A stretch of DNA of 38,298 bases from positions 1 to 38,298 of the forward strand of contig CALXOY010000022.1 of NCBI GenBank assembly GCA_944390145.1. The letters run 5' to 3'. Under the pieces are notes generated by a model that was not told where the DNA came from, did no database searches, and saw only the letters and a program-made list of their open reading frames with translations. This stretch comes from an uncultured Duodenibacillus sp. Its GTDB lineage: Bacteria > Pseudomonadota > Gammaproteobacteria > Burkholderiales > Burkholderiaceae_F. The position numbers and the translations under genes were made by a program. Shown one piece after another: positions 23,841-31,314 of the stretch (position 1 is its first letter; each line of letters opens with the position of its first letter).

Positions 23841-24707
23841 TCAAAGCCCGTACTTTTCCGCCCAGATTTCCTGCGCCGCAGCATAAAAAGCCTGCGGCGT
23901 TTTTGCGCCGATTTCCCCGAGCCCCAGGTGCAGAGCCGCCGCCCGCAGGACCGCGGCGGGGTCCTCCGTGGAAACCGCAGGCGCCCCGGTCTGCTTGGAA
24001 AGCTTCACGCCCCCGCCGTCCACGGCAAGCGCAATGTGCAGGTACCGCGGCACAGGCAGCCCGAGCATTCGCTGCACGTAGATCTGCCGCGGCGTGTTGT
24101 CCAGAAGGTCTGCGCCGCGCACCACGTCGGTGATGCCCTGCGCGGCGTCGTCCACAACCACTGCCAGCTGGTAGGCCCACAGGCCGTCGGCGCGCCGCAC
24201 GATGAAGTCGCCCGCATCGCGCTCGAGGTTTTCGGCAAACCACCCGCAGCGCCTGTCCGTAAAGCCCTGGATGGCGTTTTCCACCCGCAGCCGCAGGGCG
24301 CGCGCGGGCCTGCCGTGGGTGCCGCTGCGGCAGGTGCCGGGGTAGACGTGGGCGGCAAGCCCCAGGCGCTGCTGCGCGGCCGCAATGTCGCGCCGCGAAC
24401 AGGCGCAGCCGTAGATGAGGCCCTTTTGCTGCAGTTCGCCGAGCGCTTTTTCATAGAGCGCAGAGCGCTTGCTTTGATAGAGAACGGGTTCGTCGGAAAC
24501 CATCCCGAAGCGCGCCAGCGTTTGCAGGATTTCCTGATCGGCGCCTGGAATGTCGCGCAGTGAATCGATGTCCTCGATGCGGATCACCCAGAGGCCGCCG
24601 TGAGCACGGGCGTCCAGATAGGAGGCAAGTGCACAGACAAGACTGCCGAAATGCAGCGGACCGGTGGGGGAGGGGGCGAAGCGTCCGCGATAGGAACTCG
24701 TGAGCAT
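23841..24707 (-). CDS. gluQ: Glutamyl-Q tRNA(Asp) synthetase
   Basis: Truncated GluRS paralogue (288 residues, no anticodon-binding domain) that attaches glutamate to queuosine-34 of tRNA-Asp. Seen: [17 protein letters not shown] (HIGH-like, residues 7-23), [14 protein letters not shown], zinc ligands in [10 protein letters not shown] and the later YPGTC, and the KMSKS-like [12 protein letters not shown] 24707 is preferred to the TTG one codon earlier. It stands alone; its 5' side faces the tRNA cluster. Confidence 0.95.
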   Translation of the reverse strand: MLTSSYRGRFAPSPTGPLHFGSLVCALASYLDARAHGGLWVIRIEDIDSLRDIPGADQEILQTLARFGMVSDEPVLYQSKRSALYEKALGELQQKGLIYGCACSRRDIAAAQQRLGLAAHVYPGTCRSGTHGRPARALRLRVENAIQGFTDRRCGWFAENLERDAGDFIVRRADGLWAYQLAVVVDDAAQGITDVVRGADLLDNTPRQIYVQRMLGLPVPRYLHIALAVDGGGVKLSKQTGAPAVSTEDPAAVLRAAALHLGLGEIGAKTPQAFYAAAQEIWAEKYGL

Positions 24708-24817
24708 CAAGAAAACCGGGAAAAGACAAACAAGGCCGATTGTCCCACGATTTCACCGCAAGCGCACACGCGCAAAAAGGCCGTGAGCCCTGACAATCAA
24801 ACAATGGGAAAAAACTT

Positions 24818-24893
24818 TGGAGCGGGAGACGAGTCTCGAACTCGCGACCTCAACCTTGGCAAGGTTGCGCTCTACCAACTGAGCTACTCCCGC
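24818..24893 (-). tRNA. tRNA-Gly (anticodon GCC), copy 1
   Basis: 76 bases with encoded CCA: GCGGGAG acceptor, D-arm GCTCAGTTGGTAGAGC, anticodon stem-loop around TTGCCAA, T-arm GCGAG-TTCGAGA-CTCGT. Identical in sequence to the copy at 25035-25110. Confidence 0.97.
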
Positions 24894-24925
24894 ATCCAAA
24901 GATGCGCCTACTTCAAGAGAATGCT

Positions 24926-24999
24926 TGGAGGCGCGAAGCGGAATCGAACCGCTGTAGACGGATTTGCAATCCGTTGCATAACCACTTTGCTATCGCGCC
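24926..24999 (-). tRNA. tRNA-Cys (anticodon GCA)
   Basis: 74 bases with encoded CCA: GGCGCGA acceptor, D-arm AGCAAAGTGGTTATGC, anticodon loop TTGCAAA, T-arm GCGGT-TCGATTC-CGC. Lies between two identical tRNA-Gly genes, spaced 32 and 35 bases. Confidence 0.97.
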
Positions 25000-25034
25000 A
25001 TCCGTCTGCGCGCCTGTCGCCAGGCCGTTTCGTT

Positions 25035-25110
25035 TGGAGCGGGAGACGAGTCTCGAACTCGCGACCTCAACCTTGGCAAGGTTGCGCTCTACCAACTGAG
25101 CTACTCCCGC
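25035..25110 (-). tRNA. tRNA-Gly (anticodon GCC), copy 2
   Basis: First in transcription order of the Gly-Cys-Gly cluster; identical to the copy at 24818-24893. The cluster's promoter must lie above 25110. AT-rich bases TTTTCTTTGGCG-like on the minus strand are present, but boxes are not clear. Confidence 0.97.
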
Positions 25111-25446
25111 GTTCTCTCGAAGAGAATGCGCATTTTACAGGTGCTGACGATGTTGTCAAGCGTCTTTCGCGAAATTTTTCCTGCACAGCGAAAAAAGCCA
25201 GTGCCTGCGTGAGGAAATTTTCAATTAACGGCTTGTTTTTGACGGCTGTCAAGAAAAAGGCGAGGCTTAACACAACGCATTTTGTTGTCTGCTTTACATT
25301 GAATAAGCGGTTTTGCCTAGGTAATCCCCATGAGGGGGCCCGGGCAGGACGCTGAAAAATCCGCTGCCGGGGCCTGTGTTTGCGACCAAAAGCGCAGGCC
25401 GCTGCAGCGATGAATTTGTAAATCTACTTTTGGAGAGAGAAACAAA
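25111..25446. other. Divergent leader between tRNA cluster and ansB
   Basis: 336 bases without a gene. Should contain the minus-strand promoter for the tRNA cluster and the plus-strand promoter for ansB. A TTTACATTGAATAA run near 25292-25305 is the most promoter-like part. A short perfect hairpin TTGAC-GGCT-GTCAA lies near 25239-25252. No FNR or CRP site that I would stand behind. Confidence 0.35.
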
Positions 25447-26499
25447 ATGCGCATGGTTAAGAAGTCCCTGATCGCTGCCGCCATCGCCGCCACCTGCGGC
25501 GCCGCCATGGCTGCATCGCTTCCGGCCATTGAAGTGCTCGCCACGGGCGGTACGATTGCCGGCGCTGGCAATTCCGCCACGGGTTCGGCCTACACGGCCG
25601 GCAAGGTGAGCGTCAACCATCTGGTGGCAGCCGTGCCGCAGCTCGCCGACATCGCCGAAGTCACGCCCAAGCAGGTCGTTCAGATCGGCTCGCAGGACAT
25701 GACCGACGACGTGTGGCTCAAACTGGCCAAGACGATCAACGCCGACTGCAAGAAGGTTGACGGCTTTGTGATCACGCACGGCACCGACACGATGGAAGAG
25801 ACGGCCTACTTCCTGAACCTCACCGTGAAGTGCAAGAAGCCCGTGGTGCTCGTGGGCGCCATGCTTCCGTCCACCGGCCTCGGCGCTGACGGCCCGCGCA
25901 ATCTCTACAACGCCGTTTTGACGGCTGCGACCAAGGAAACGGCCAAGCAGGGCGTGGTGGTTGCCATGAACAACATCGTTGTCGGCGCCCGCGACCTGAT
26001 GAAGTCCAACACGGTTCAGCCCGACACGTTCGTGGCTGCCAACTTCGGCAAGGTCGGCACGATCTTCAACAACAAGGTGACGTACGAAGCCACCTCGCTG
26101 CGTCCGCACACCTACAAGACGCCCTTTGACGTCTCCAAGATCGAGAAGCTGCCCAAGGTCGGCATCGTCTACAACCACGGCGGCGTGGAAGGCATCCAGG
26201 CCCAGGCTCTGGTTGATGCCGGCTACGAAGGCATCGTGAACGCCGGCGTCGGCAACGGCAACATCCACAAGAACATCTTCCCGATCCTTGAGAAGGCCGC
26301 CAAGAACGGCATCGCCGTGGTCCGCAGCTCCCGCGTTCCGACCGGCGCCACCACCAAGGACGCTGAAGTCGACGACGCCAAGTACGGGTTCCTGTCCTCT
26401 GGCACGCTCAATCCCCAGAAGGCCCGCATCCTTCTGCAGCTCGGCCTCACCAAGACCCACGACGTGAAGAAGCTCCAGGAATACTTCGACACGTACTAA
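25447..26499 (+). CDS. ansB: Periplasmic L-asparaginase (type II)
   Basis: Hydrolyses L-asparagine to aspartate and ammonia in the periplasm. Residues 1-22 are a Sec signal peptide (MRMVKKSLIAAAIAATC then AAMA/AS cleavage). Catalytic motifs: LATGGTIAGAG (first Thr) and ITHGTDTMEETAYFL (second Thr with Asp, plus a downstream Lys region). ADGPRNLYNAV and VYNHGGVEG also match. 350 residues is the family's usual length. ATG 25447 follows GGAGAGA. Aspartate made here can feed fumarate respiration in anaerobes (known for AnsB; inferred here). Codon use is strongly biased to C-ending codons, suggesting high expression. Confidence 0.96.
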   Translation: MRMVKKSLIAAAIAATCGAAMAASLPAIEVLATGGTIAGAGNSATGSAYTAGKVSVNHLVAAVPQLADIAEVTPKQVVQIGSQDMTDDVWLKLAKTINADCKKVDGFVITHGTDTMEETAYFLNLTVKCKKPVVLVGAMLPSTGLGADGPRNLYNAVLTAATKETAKQGVVVAMNNIVVGARDLMKSNTVQPDTFVAANFGKVGTIFNNKVTYEATSLRPHTYKTPFDVSKIEKLPKVGIVYNHGGVEGIQAQALVDAGYEGIVNAGVGNGNIHKNIFPILEKAAKNGIAVVRSSRVPTGATTKDAEVDDAKYGFLSSGTLNPQKARILLQLGLTKTHDVKKLQEYFDTY

Positions 26500-26548
26500 T
26501 CACTCGGCTTCACCCGCAGGGCGTTTGTCCTGCGGAGGGCTGACATGA

Positions 26549-26594
26549 AAAAAGCGCACGCTCACTTCCTTTTCGGAAAAAGCGTGCGCTTTTT
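26549..26594. terminator. Bidirectional terminator between ansB and MFS gene
   Basis: AAAAAGCGCACGCT (26549-26562) pairs with AGCGTGCGCTTTTT (26581-26594), 14 bp, with A-run and T-run on opposite sides so it works in both directions. An additional CCGCAGG/CCTGCGG hairpin lies upstream at about 26515-26536, between it and the ansB stop. Confidence 0.9.
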
Positions 26595-26618
26595 GCTGGC
26601 GAGGCGCAGGCTGGTTTT

Positions 26619-27860
26619 TTATGGCTTTGCATGGTTGGAATGATCCAGCCGCATGTTCATCGCAAGCACCCAGAGCACGATGGTGATGACGCCAAAGCCC
26701 GCAATGCACAGGTCGTAGAGCGCGCCGTTGCCGTAGAGAAGCGGCACGATCACCGCCGAGCAGAGCGCAAAGAAAATCGTCTGCACAAAGCTTTGCATGG
26801 AGGCGGCAAGGCCCCGGGCCTGCGGCAGGTAGTCCATTGAAATCAGCGCCATGCCCGGGCGCACGATGCCGATGCCGATGGTGTAGAGCGTAAGCGGCGA
26901 GACGGCCCAGAAAACACCCGAGGGCAGCCACCCGGCCATGGTGCACAGGGCTAGAAGACCCGCGGCAAACATTACGCCGAAGCCTGCGCGGATGCTGCCC
27001 TGCGTGCCGAGCCTGCGGGCAAAGCGCGCGGCAATCCAGCTGCCGATGACGGTGCCGGAGACCATCGGCAAAAAGAGCTTCCAGAATTCGCTCGGCGCCA
27101 GATGCATCACCTCCACGCACCAGTCGGCAGCGCCCGCAATGAAGACGCCCTGCCCGAGAAAGGCCAGGGCAAGCGCCGTGTTGGCGGTCATGAAGGGCGC
27201 GTTGTGGCTTGCGTGAAAGTAGCCCGTGATGAGAACGCCCAGGCGCGGCGCCGTGCGCTTGTCCTTGGCAAGGGTCTCGGGCAGCAGCACCAGGCACAGA
27301 ACCGCCAGGACCGCGCTGATGGCCGTGAGGATGAAGAAGTGGCTTTGCCAGGGAAGGTGCGTGGCCACCCAGCCGCCGATCACGGGCGCCAGCGCCGGCC
27401 CGAACCCAAAGACCATCGAGATGTAGGCCATCAGCATCTGCGCCTTGGTTCCGCCGTAGAGGTCGCGGATGACGGCCATGCCGATCACCATGCCGCAGCC
27501 CGCAAAAAGCCCCTGCAGGAGGCGGCAGGCGATGAGAACTTCGAGCGAGGGCGAAAAGGCCGCGGCAAGGCTGGAAATCGAAAAGAGAACGAAGCCCGCC
27601 ACCATCGTGATCTTGCGCCCGAGCACGTCGGAGATCGTGCCGTAGAAAAGCGTCATGACGGCAAAGCCGATGAGGTAGGCCGAAAGCGTCATCTGCACGC
27701 CTTCGAGGTCCGTGCCGAACGCCTGCGCCATCTGATGAAAGCTCGGCAGGTACATGTCGGTGGCAAAGGGGCCGATCATCGAGCACGCGGCAAGCAGCCA
27801 CGTGAGCATGTGCGTGTTGACGGAATCGGGGTTTTCAACCGGTTGAAAAGAAATGGCCAT
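26619..27860 (-). CDS. Bcr/CflA-family multidrug efflux MFS transporter
   Basis: About 413 residues, 12 membrane helices. Seen: the family N-terminus ATDMYLPSFHQMAQ, motif A in GTISDVLGRKITM, RLLQGLFAGCGMVIGMAVIRDLY (motif C-like region) and the central soluble loop LPETLAKDKRT. Members export drugs or sulfonamides/bicyclomycin by proton antiport; the substrate here is unknown. Start: ATG 27860 is placed very close to GAAGGAC, while ATG 27893 (11 residues longer) has no ribosome site, so the start is uncertain by 33 bases. It is convergent with ansB over a shared terminator. Confidence 0.9.
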   Translation of the reverse strand: MAISFQPVENPDSVNTHMLTWLLAACSMIGPFATDMYLPSFHQMAQAFGTDLEGVQMTLSAYLIGFAVMTLFYGTISDVLGRKITMVAGFVLFSISSLAAAFSPSLEVLIACRLLQGLFAGCGMVIGMAVIRDLYGGTKAQMLMAYISMVFGFGPALAPVIGGWVATHLPWQSHFFILTAISAVLAVLCLVLLPETLAKDKRTAPRLGVLITGYFHASHNAPFMTANTALALAFLGQGVFIAGAADWCVEVMHLAPSEFWKLFLPMVSGTVIGSWIAARFARRLGTQGSIRAGFGVMFAAGLLALCTMAGWLPSGVFWAVSPLTLYTIGIGIVRPGMALISMDYLPQARGLAASMQSFVQTIFFALCSAVIVPLLYGNGALYDLCIAGFGVITIVLWVLAMNMRLDHSNHAKP

Positions 27861-28079
27861 GTCCTTCAAATCCTGAAAATGTGCGCGACGCATTGTATCG
27901 CCGGTTTTTCAGGACTTTGCCGCACAGCCCGGGAGGAGGACTTTGAGCGCGGAACCGCCGTGGATCGTCGCCTGAGGCGGACGGCTCAATCGGTCGTCTT
28001 CACGCCGAAGTAGCGCCGTGAAGTTGAAGCCCGCCGCGATGTTGCGCGCGTCATCTACAACACGTGCCTCGGCCGGCTT

Positions 28080-29429
28080 TTGAAGCGCTGGCGCGGCGTG
28101 CAGAGCGTGCCTGAATGGCGTTCAGCTTTGAGACGCGTTCAGGAGATCAACCGCAAGGCGGAGAGCACTTCAGCGGAGGCCAAAGAGAAAGCCGAGCTTC
28201 AGAAAGAAATGAAGCAGATCGAGAAGCGATTCGAGCTGACGGAATACCACCTTCACGCCTTCGTCAAGGATGTGAATCGGCACTTCAACCGCCGCATCTC
28301 CATCAATGAAGCGCAAGTCACGGCGACGCGGGCTTTCCGAACCTTCGAGAAGTACCGGTATGCAAAGAGCAAAAAGGTTCGCTTTCTGCCGAAAGGTGCG
28401 GAAATCACCGTCGAAAACAAATCCAACGACTTCGGGCTTCGCGTCGTCGGTCAGGAGTTGGTTTGGAAAGATCTGCGGGCGCCGCTCATCGTCAAAAAAG
28501 ACGACCGCTACGCCGAAGACACTTTTCTCAATCGAACGAAGTACGTTCGGCTTCTCTCGCGCGACTTGCGCGGACGCAGACGCTACTTCGTGCAGATTGT
28601 GAAGGAAGGGACGCCGCCTCGGAAAAATCGTCTGTTCGGCTCAGCGGATTCTGCCGTCGGCATCGACATCGGGCCGAGCGCCGCAGCGTTCTATTCATCG
28701 GGCGAAAAGAAGGCTGGAATCGAACTGCTTGCGTCGGGCGCCGCCAACGAGACGATGGAGCGCAAGATAGGAAGGCTTCAGCGCTGCATGGCCCGATCGC
28801 TTGAAGCTTGCAATCCGGATGCCAAAGACGAAAACGGCCGCTGGAAGAAGGGCGTGAAGCTGAAGAAATCGAAGCGCTGGCAGAAAAATCAGGTGAAGCT
28901 GAAGAACCTGAAGCGGTTGCTCGCCGTCAATCGAAAGCAGGATCATGAGAAGACCGCCAACCGGATCATTGCAATGGGAACGGACATTCGAGTGGAAGAC
29001 ACGCCGATCACAAGCTGGACGAAACGTGCAAAAGAGACGACTGTCCGGCGCAAAGACGGCAAAATCTGCAAGAAGAAGCGCTTCGGTAAATCGGTCGGCC
29101 GCCATGCGCCGGGGATGCTGCTGAACTGCATCGACCGCAAGCTCGGCTACGTGGGCAGAAAACTGCAGCGAGTCAACAGCCGCAAGGTTCGGGCGTCGCA
29201 GCTCAATCACGCCGACGGCAGCTATCGAAAGAAGGCGCTTTCTGAGCGATGGTTCGAAGTGAGCGGACATCGGGTGCAGAGAGACCTCTATTCCTCATGG
29301 CTGCTCTCACACGTCAAAGAGAACGGCGAAGAAGTAGACCTTGAAGCATGTCGGGAAGATTGGCCGCACTTTCTTAAGGCGCAGGCGGAAGCACTTTCAA
29401 GAGCGCCGAAGGGACTTGGGATTCTTTAA
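28080..29429 (+). CDS. tnpB: TnpB-like RNA-guided nuclease without zinc ribbon
   Basis: 449 codons from TTG 28080. Seen: an N-terminal helical part (LTEYHLHAFVKDVNRHFN) and a WED-like basic region (KKVRFLPKGAEITVENKS). The RuvC triad is complete: Asp196 in AVGIDIGPSAA, Glu306 in DIRVEDTPI and Asp402 in GHRVQRDLYSSWL. The usual CxxC...CxxC ribbon is absent: SQLNHADGSYRKKALSERW occupies its place with no Cys. Upstream in frame the sequence stays TnpB-like (QSVVFTPK, then RREVEARRDVARVIYNTCLG) but is split by TAG at 28011-28013, so the native start was probably GTG 27960. The product is either N-terminally truncated by about 40 residues or made only by readthrough. Known TnpB proteins cut DNA guided by RNA from the element's right end. 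Confidence 0.85.
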   Translation: MKRWRGVQSVPEWRSALRRVQEINRKAESTSAEAKEKAELQKEMKQIEKRFELTEYHLHAFVKDVNRHFNRRISINEAQVTATRAFRTFEKYRYAKSKKVRFLPKGAEITVENKSNDFGLRVVGQELVWKDLRAPLIVKKDDRYAEDTFLNRTKYVRLLSRDLRGRRRYFVQIVKEGTPPRKNRLFGSADSAVGIDIGPSAAAFYSSGEKKAGIELLASGAANETMERKIGRLQRCMARSLEACNPDAKDENGRWKKGVKLKKSKRWQKNQVKLKNLKRLLAVNRKQDHEKTANRIIAMGTDIRVEDTPITSWTKRAKETTVRRKDGKICKKKRFGKSVGRHAPGMLLNCIDRKLGYVGRKLQRVNSRKVRASQLNHADGSYRKKALSERWFEVSGHRVQRDLYSSWLLSHVKENGEEVDLEACREDWPHFLKAQAEALSRAPKGLGIL

Positions 29430-29738
29430 CAAATAAAGCGCAGGCGGCGCGCAGCAAGCCGTCCTCCGTCTGCGGGTTGACAGTCCGCGAGACGAAAAAC
29501 TAATGACAGGCGGCGCGGAAGCGTACGGCAGGTCGTCCCGAAGGCAACAACGGGCAGCGGCCGGGCCGAAGCGCAGGTCTCCGGGAAGGAAGATGCAGCG
29601 CCGCTGAAGTTCGAAAACTGCGTCAGTGCTCTGCGGCAGACTCCGGATTCGTTCGGATAAGGTCTCAGTGAGAAGCGCAGGTTGACGCGGAAGCGTCAAT
29701 GCAAAGAACCCCATGGCTTCAGCCATTGGAAGCTGTCA
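29430..29738 (+). ncRNA. Candidate omega-RNA of the TnpB element
   Basis: About 309 bases between the tnpB stop and the element's right end with no coding support, unusually long for an intergenic gap here. It holds several inverted repeats: TTGACGC-GGAA-GCGTCAA (29682-29699), a perfect 7-bp stem with a GNRA loop, and the right-end hairpin at 29709-29729. In TnpB elements this region is transcribed as the guide RNA scaffold; the guide would be read from 29739 onward (GTCTCTGCAGAACTCC...). Start of the RNA is not fixed. Confidence 0.5.
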
Positions 29739-29807
29739 GTCTCTGCAGAACTCCGGATCTTGCAGCGATTCGTTGAGCATGTCGCGCCAGGTTTTCGTTG
29801 CTTTCAT
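29739..29807 (-). pseudogene. N-terminal stump of an XRE-type antitoxin
   Basis: ATG at 29807, eight bases after an AAGGA, encodes MKATKTWRDMLNES, LQDPEFCRD and then TGA. This N-terminus (K-T-W-R-D/E-M-L-x-E-S-L-x-D-P-E-F) is typical of XRE antitoxins paired with RelE/HigB-like toxins, in which an HTH domain should follow after about 20 residues. The frame is cut at 29739 exactly where the transposon ends, and the stop codon (29736-29738) comes from the transposon's terminal TCA. The rest of the gene is not found left of the element either, so sequence was lost. The toxin expected upstream (29808-30050, minus strand) is not recognisable. Confidence 0.6.
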
Positions 29808-30097
29808 TTTTCACTTCCTTCTTGCCGCGCAGAGCAGTCTGAGTATGGCAAATGATTTCCCGGAACGGAAGCCGGCTGCAGAAACGGTGGTCTGTCCGTT
29901 TTGTCTCTCGGAAGACAGTCTTCTGCCGTCTGACGCCGGATCGCCGGGACTGTTGTCCGGAGCCGGCCGCAATCCTCCTTTGCAGCTCGATGGCGATCCA
30001 GCGCACAAAGGCTTTTTCGCCGCTTGCGATACAATCAAGCCATTCTGACGGCCGGCACGATTGCCGGCGGTTTTGTTATTCGTACATTTACAAGCTA

Positions 30098-30373
30098 ATG
30101 GATAAAAAAGCAACCGGCGGCTGCGGCGAGTCCTGCGGCCTGATCAAATCCACGACGGACAACGCCCCCACCCCGACGTTTGAGGAGGCCATGGCCGAGC
30201 TCGAAGTCCTCATCAACAAATTGGAGGACGGAAAGCTGCCCTTGGAAGAGACCATTGAGGCCTACACCCGCGGAACCCATCTCGTGCGGCTGTGCCGCGC
30301 CAAGATTGAAGACGCCGAGGCGCGCGTCAGAAGACTTGAGGAAGACACGGCTGATTCTTCATCCGGGCAGTAG
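30098..30373 (+). CDS. xseB: Exodeoxyribonuclease VII small subunit
   Basis: 91-residue helical protein that binds XseA to form exonuclease VII, a single-strand DNA exonuclease. Seen: TFEEAMAELEVLINKLEDGKLPLEETIEAYTRGTHLVRLCRAKIEDAEARV, the whole conserved helical hairpin (about residues 27-76), after a Cys/Gly-rich leader. ATG at 30098 chosen because MDKKATGG starts the protein; an open frame further upstream is not conserved-looking. It heads the xseB-ispA-dxs operon, 17 bases before ispA. A GCCGGC-acgatt-GCCGGC inverted repeat lies just upstream (about 30049-30070). Confidence 0.95.
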   Translation: MDKKATGGCGESCGLIKSTTDNAPTPTFEEAMAELEVLINKLEDGKLPLEETIEAYTRGTHLVRLCRAKIEDAEARVRRLEEDTADSSSGQ

Positions 30374-30390
30374 TAAAAGAGGAAAGCGTC

Positions 30391-31314
30391 ATGCAGAAGT
30401 TTGACAAGGCTGGCTTTGACCGCTGGGCTGCAGACAAGCGCAGTCATTTTGAAGCGGCCGCTGATGCGGCGCTTGACGCCCGCACGGGGTCACTGGCGGT
30501 TTTGACCGAGGCGATGCGCTATGCGGTGCTGGGCGGCGGCAAGCGCATGCGTGCGCTTTTTGTGTATGCCGCAGGCGAACTCACCCGCGCCCGCGCCGGC
30601 GACCTTGATGAACTTGCCATGGCCGTGGAGTTTGTGCACGGCTACTCGCTTGTGCACGACGACATGCCCGCCATGGACAACGACGTGCTGCGCCGCGGCA
30701 AGCCAACGGCCCACGTCAAGTTCGGCGAAGCGGTGGCGATGCTTGCGGGCGACGCCCTTCAGCCGGAGGCGATTCTGCGCATTGCGCGCACGCAGGTTCC
30801 CGCTGACGTCAAGGTTCGCTTGATGACTGAACTGGCGCTTGCGAGCGGCCGCGACGGCATGTGCGGCGGCCAGGCGGTTGACCTCTTAAACGTCGGCAAG
30901 CATCTTGACGAAGCGGCGCTGCGCCGCATGCACAGCCTCAAAACGGGGGCGCTGATTTCCGCGAGCGTCCGCCTCGGGGCTCTGGCGGGCGCCCCGGCCC
31001 TTTTTGAAGCCGCGCACGGCGAGCTTGAACGCTATTCGGCCGCGCTCGGGCTTGCCTTTCAGGTGATCGACGACATTCTCGACGTCACCGCCGACACGGC
31101 GACGCTCGGCAAGACCACCGGCAAGGACGACGCAAGCGACAAGCCCACCTTTGTCTCGCTCATGGGGCTTGAGGCGGCGCGCAGCCTCGCAGGCAGCCTG
31201 CGCGAAGAGGCGCAGGCGGCGCTTGATGCGCTTTCGGCAAAGGGCTTGTTTGACAGGGAGGCTTTGGAGTGCCTGGCAGGGGCGGCCGCGCTTGTGACCG
31301 AGAGGAGCTATTGA
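30391..31314 (+). CDS. ispA: Farnesyl diphosphate synthase
   Basis: Trans-prenyltransferase that builds farnesyl diphosphate from IPP and DMAPP; cytosolic. Seen: LGGGKRMRALF, the first Asp-rich motif DDMPAMDND, GDALQPEA, GGQAVDLL and the second Asp-rich motif FQVIDDILDVT followed by TLGKTTGKDD. 307 residues matches the family. Start at ATG 30391. Its TGA overlaps the dxs ATG by one base (TGATG), giving translational coupling of the two isoprenoid genes. Two small residues before the first Asp-rich motif fit a short-chain (C15) product. Confidence 0.96.
   Translation: MQKFDKAGFDRWAADKRSHFEAAADAALDARTGSLAVLTEAMRYAVLGGGKRMRALFVYAAGELTRARAGDLDELAMAVEFVHGYSLVHDDMPAMDNDVLRRGKPTAHVKFGEAVAMLAGDALQPEAILRIARTQVPADVKVRLMTELALASGRDGMCGGQAVDLLNVGKHLDEAALRRMHSLKTGALISASVRLGALAGAPALFEAAHGELERYSAALGLAFQVIDDILDVTADTATLGKTTGKDDASDKPTFVSLMGLEAARSLAGSLREEAQAALDALSAKGLFDREALECLAGAAALVTERSY

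Larger units (their letters stand above)
27945..29738 (+). mobile_element. TnpB-only (IS1341-type) transposon
   Basis: Contains a tnpB-like gene and a long 3' non-coding part ending in the right-end hairpin ACCCCATGGC-TTCA-GCCATTGG and AGCTGTCA (29731-29738). No tnpA transposase gene. The right boundary is supported twice: AGCTGTCA also ends the other TnpB remnant, and the interrupted antitoxin frame begins at 29739. The left boundary is estimated only: a CTTTGAG at 27941-27947 might be the target-side motif, and the extended tnpB frame opens at GTG 27960. Confidence 0.65.

Noticed and set aside
26500-27801. 433-codon ORF in another minus frame over the MFS gene
   Set aside because: Arg/His/Pro-rich out-of-frame reading of the transporter gene.
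29713-30048. 111-codon plus-strand ORF across the transposon end
   Set aside because: It begins inside the right-end hairpin and crosses the junction; no ribosome site and no family features.
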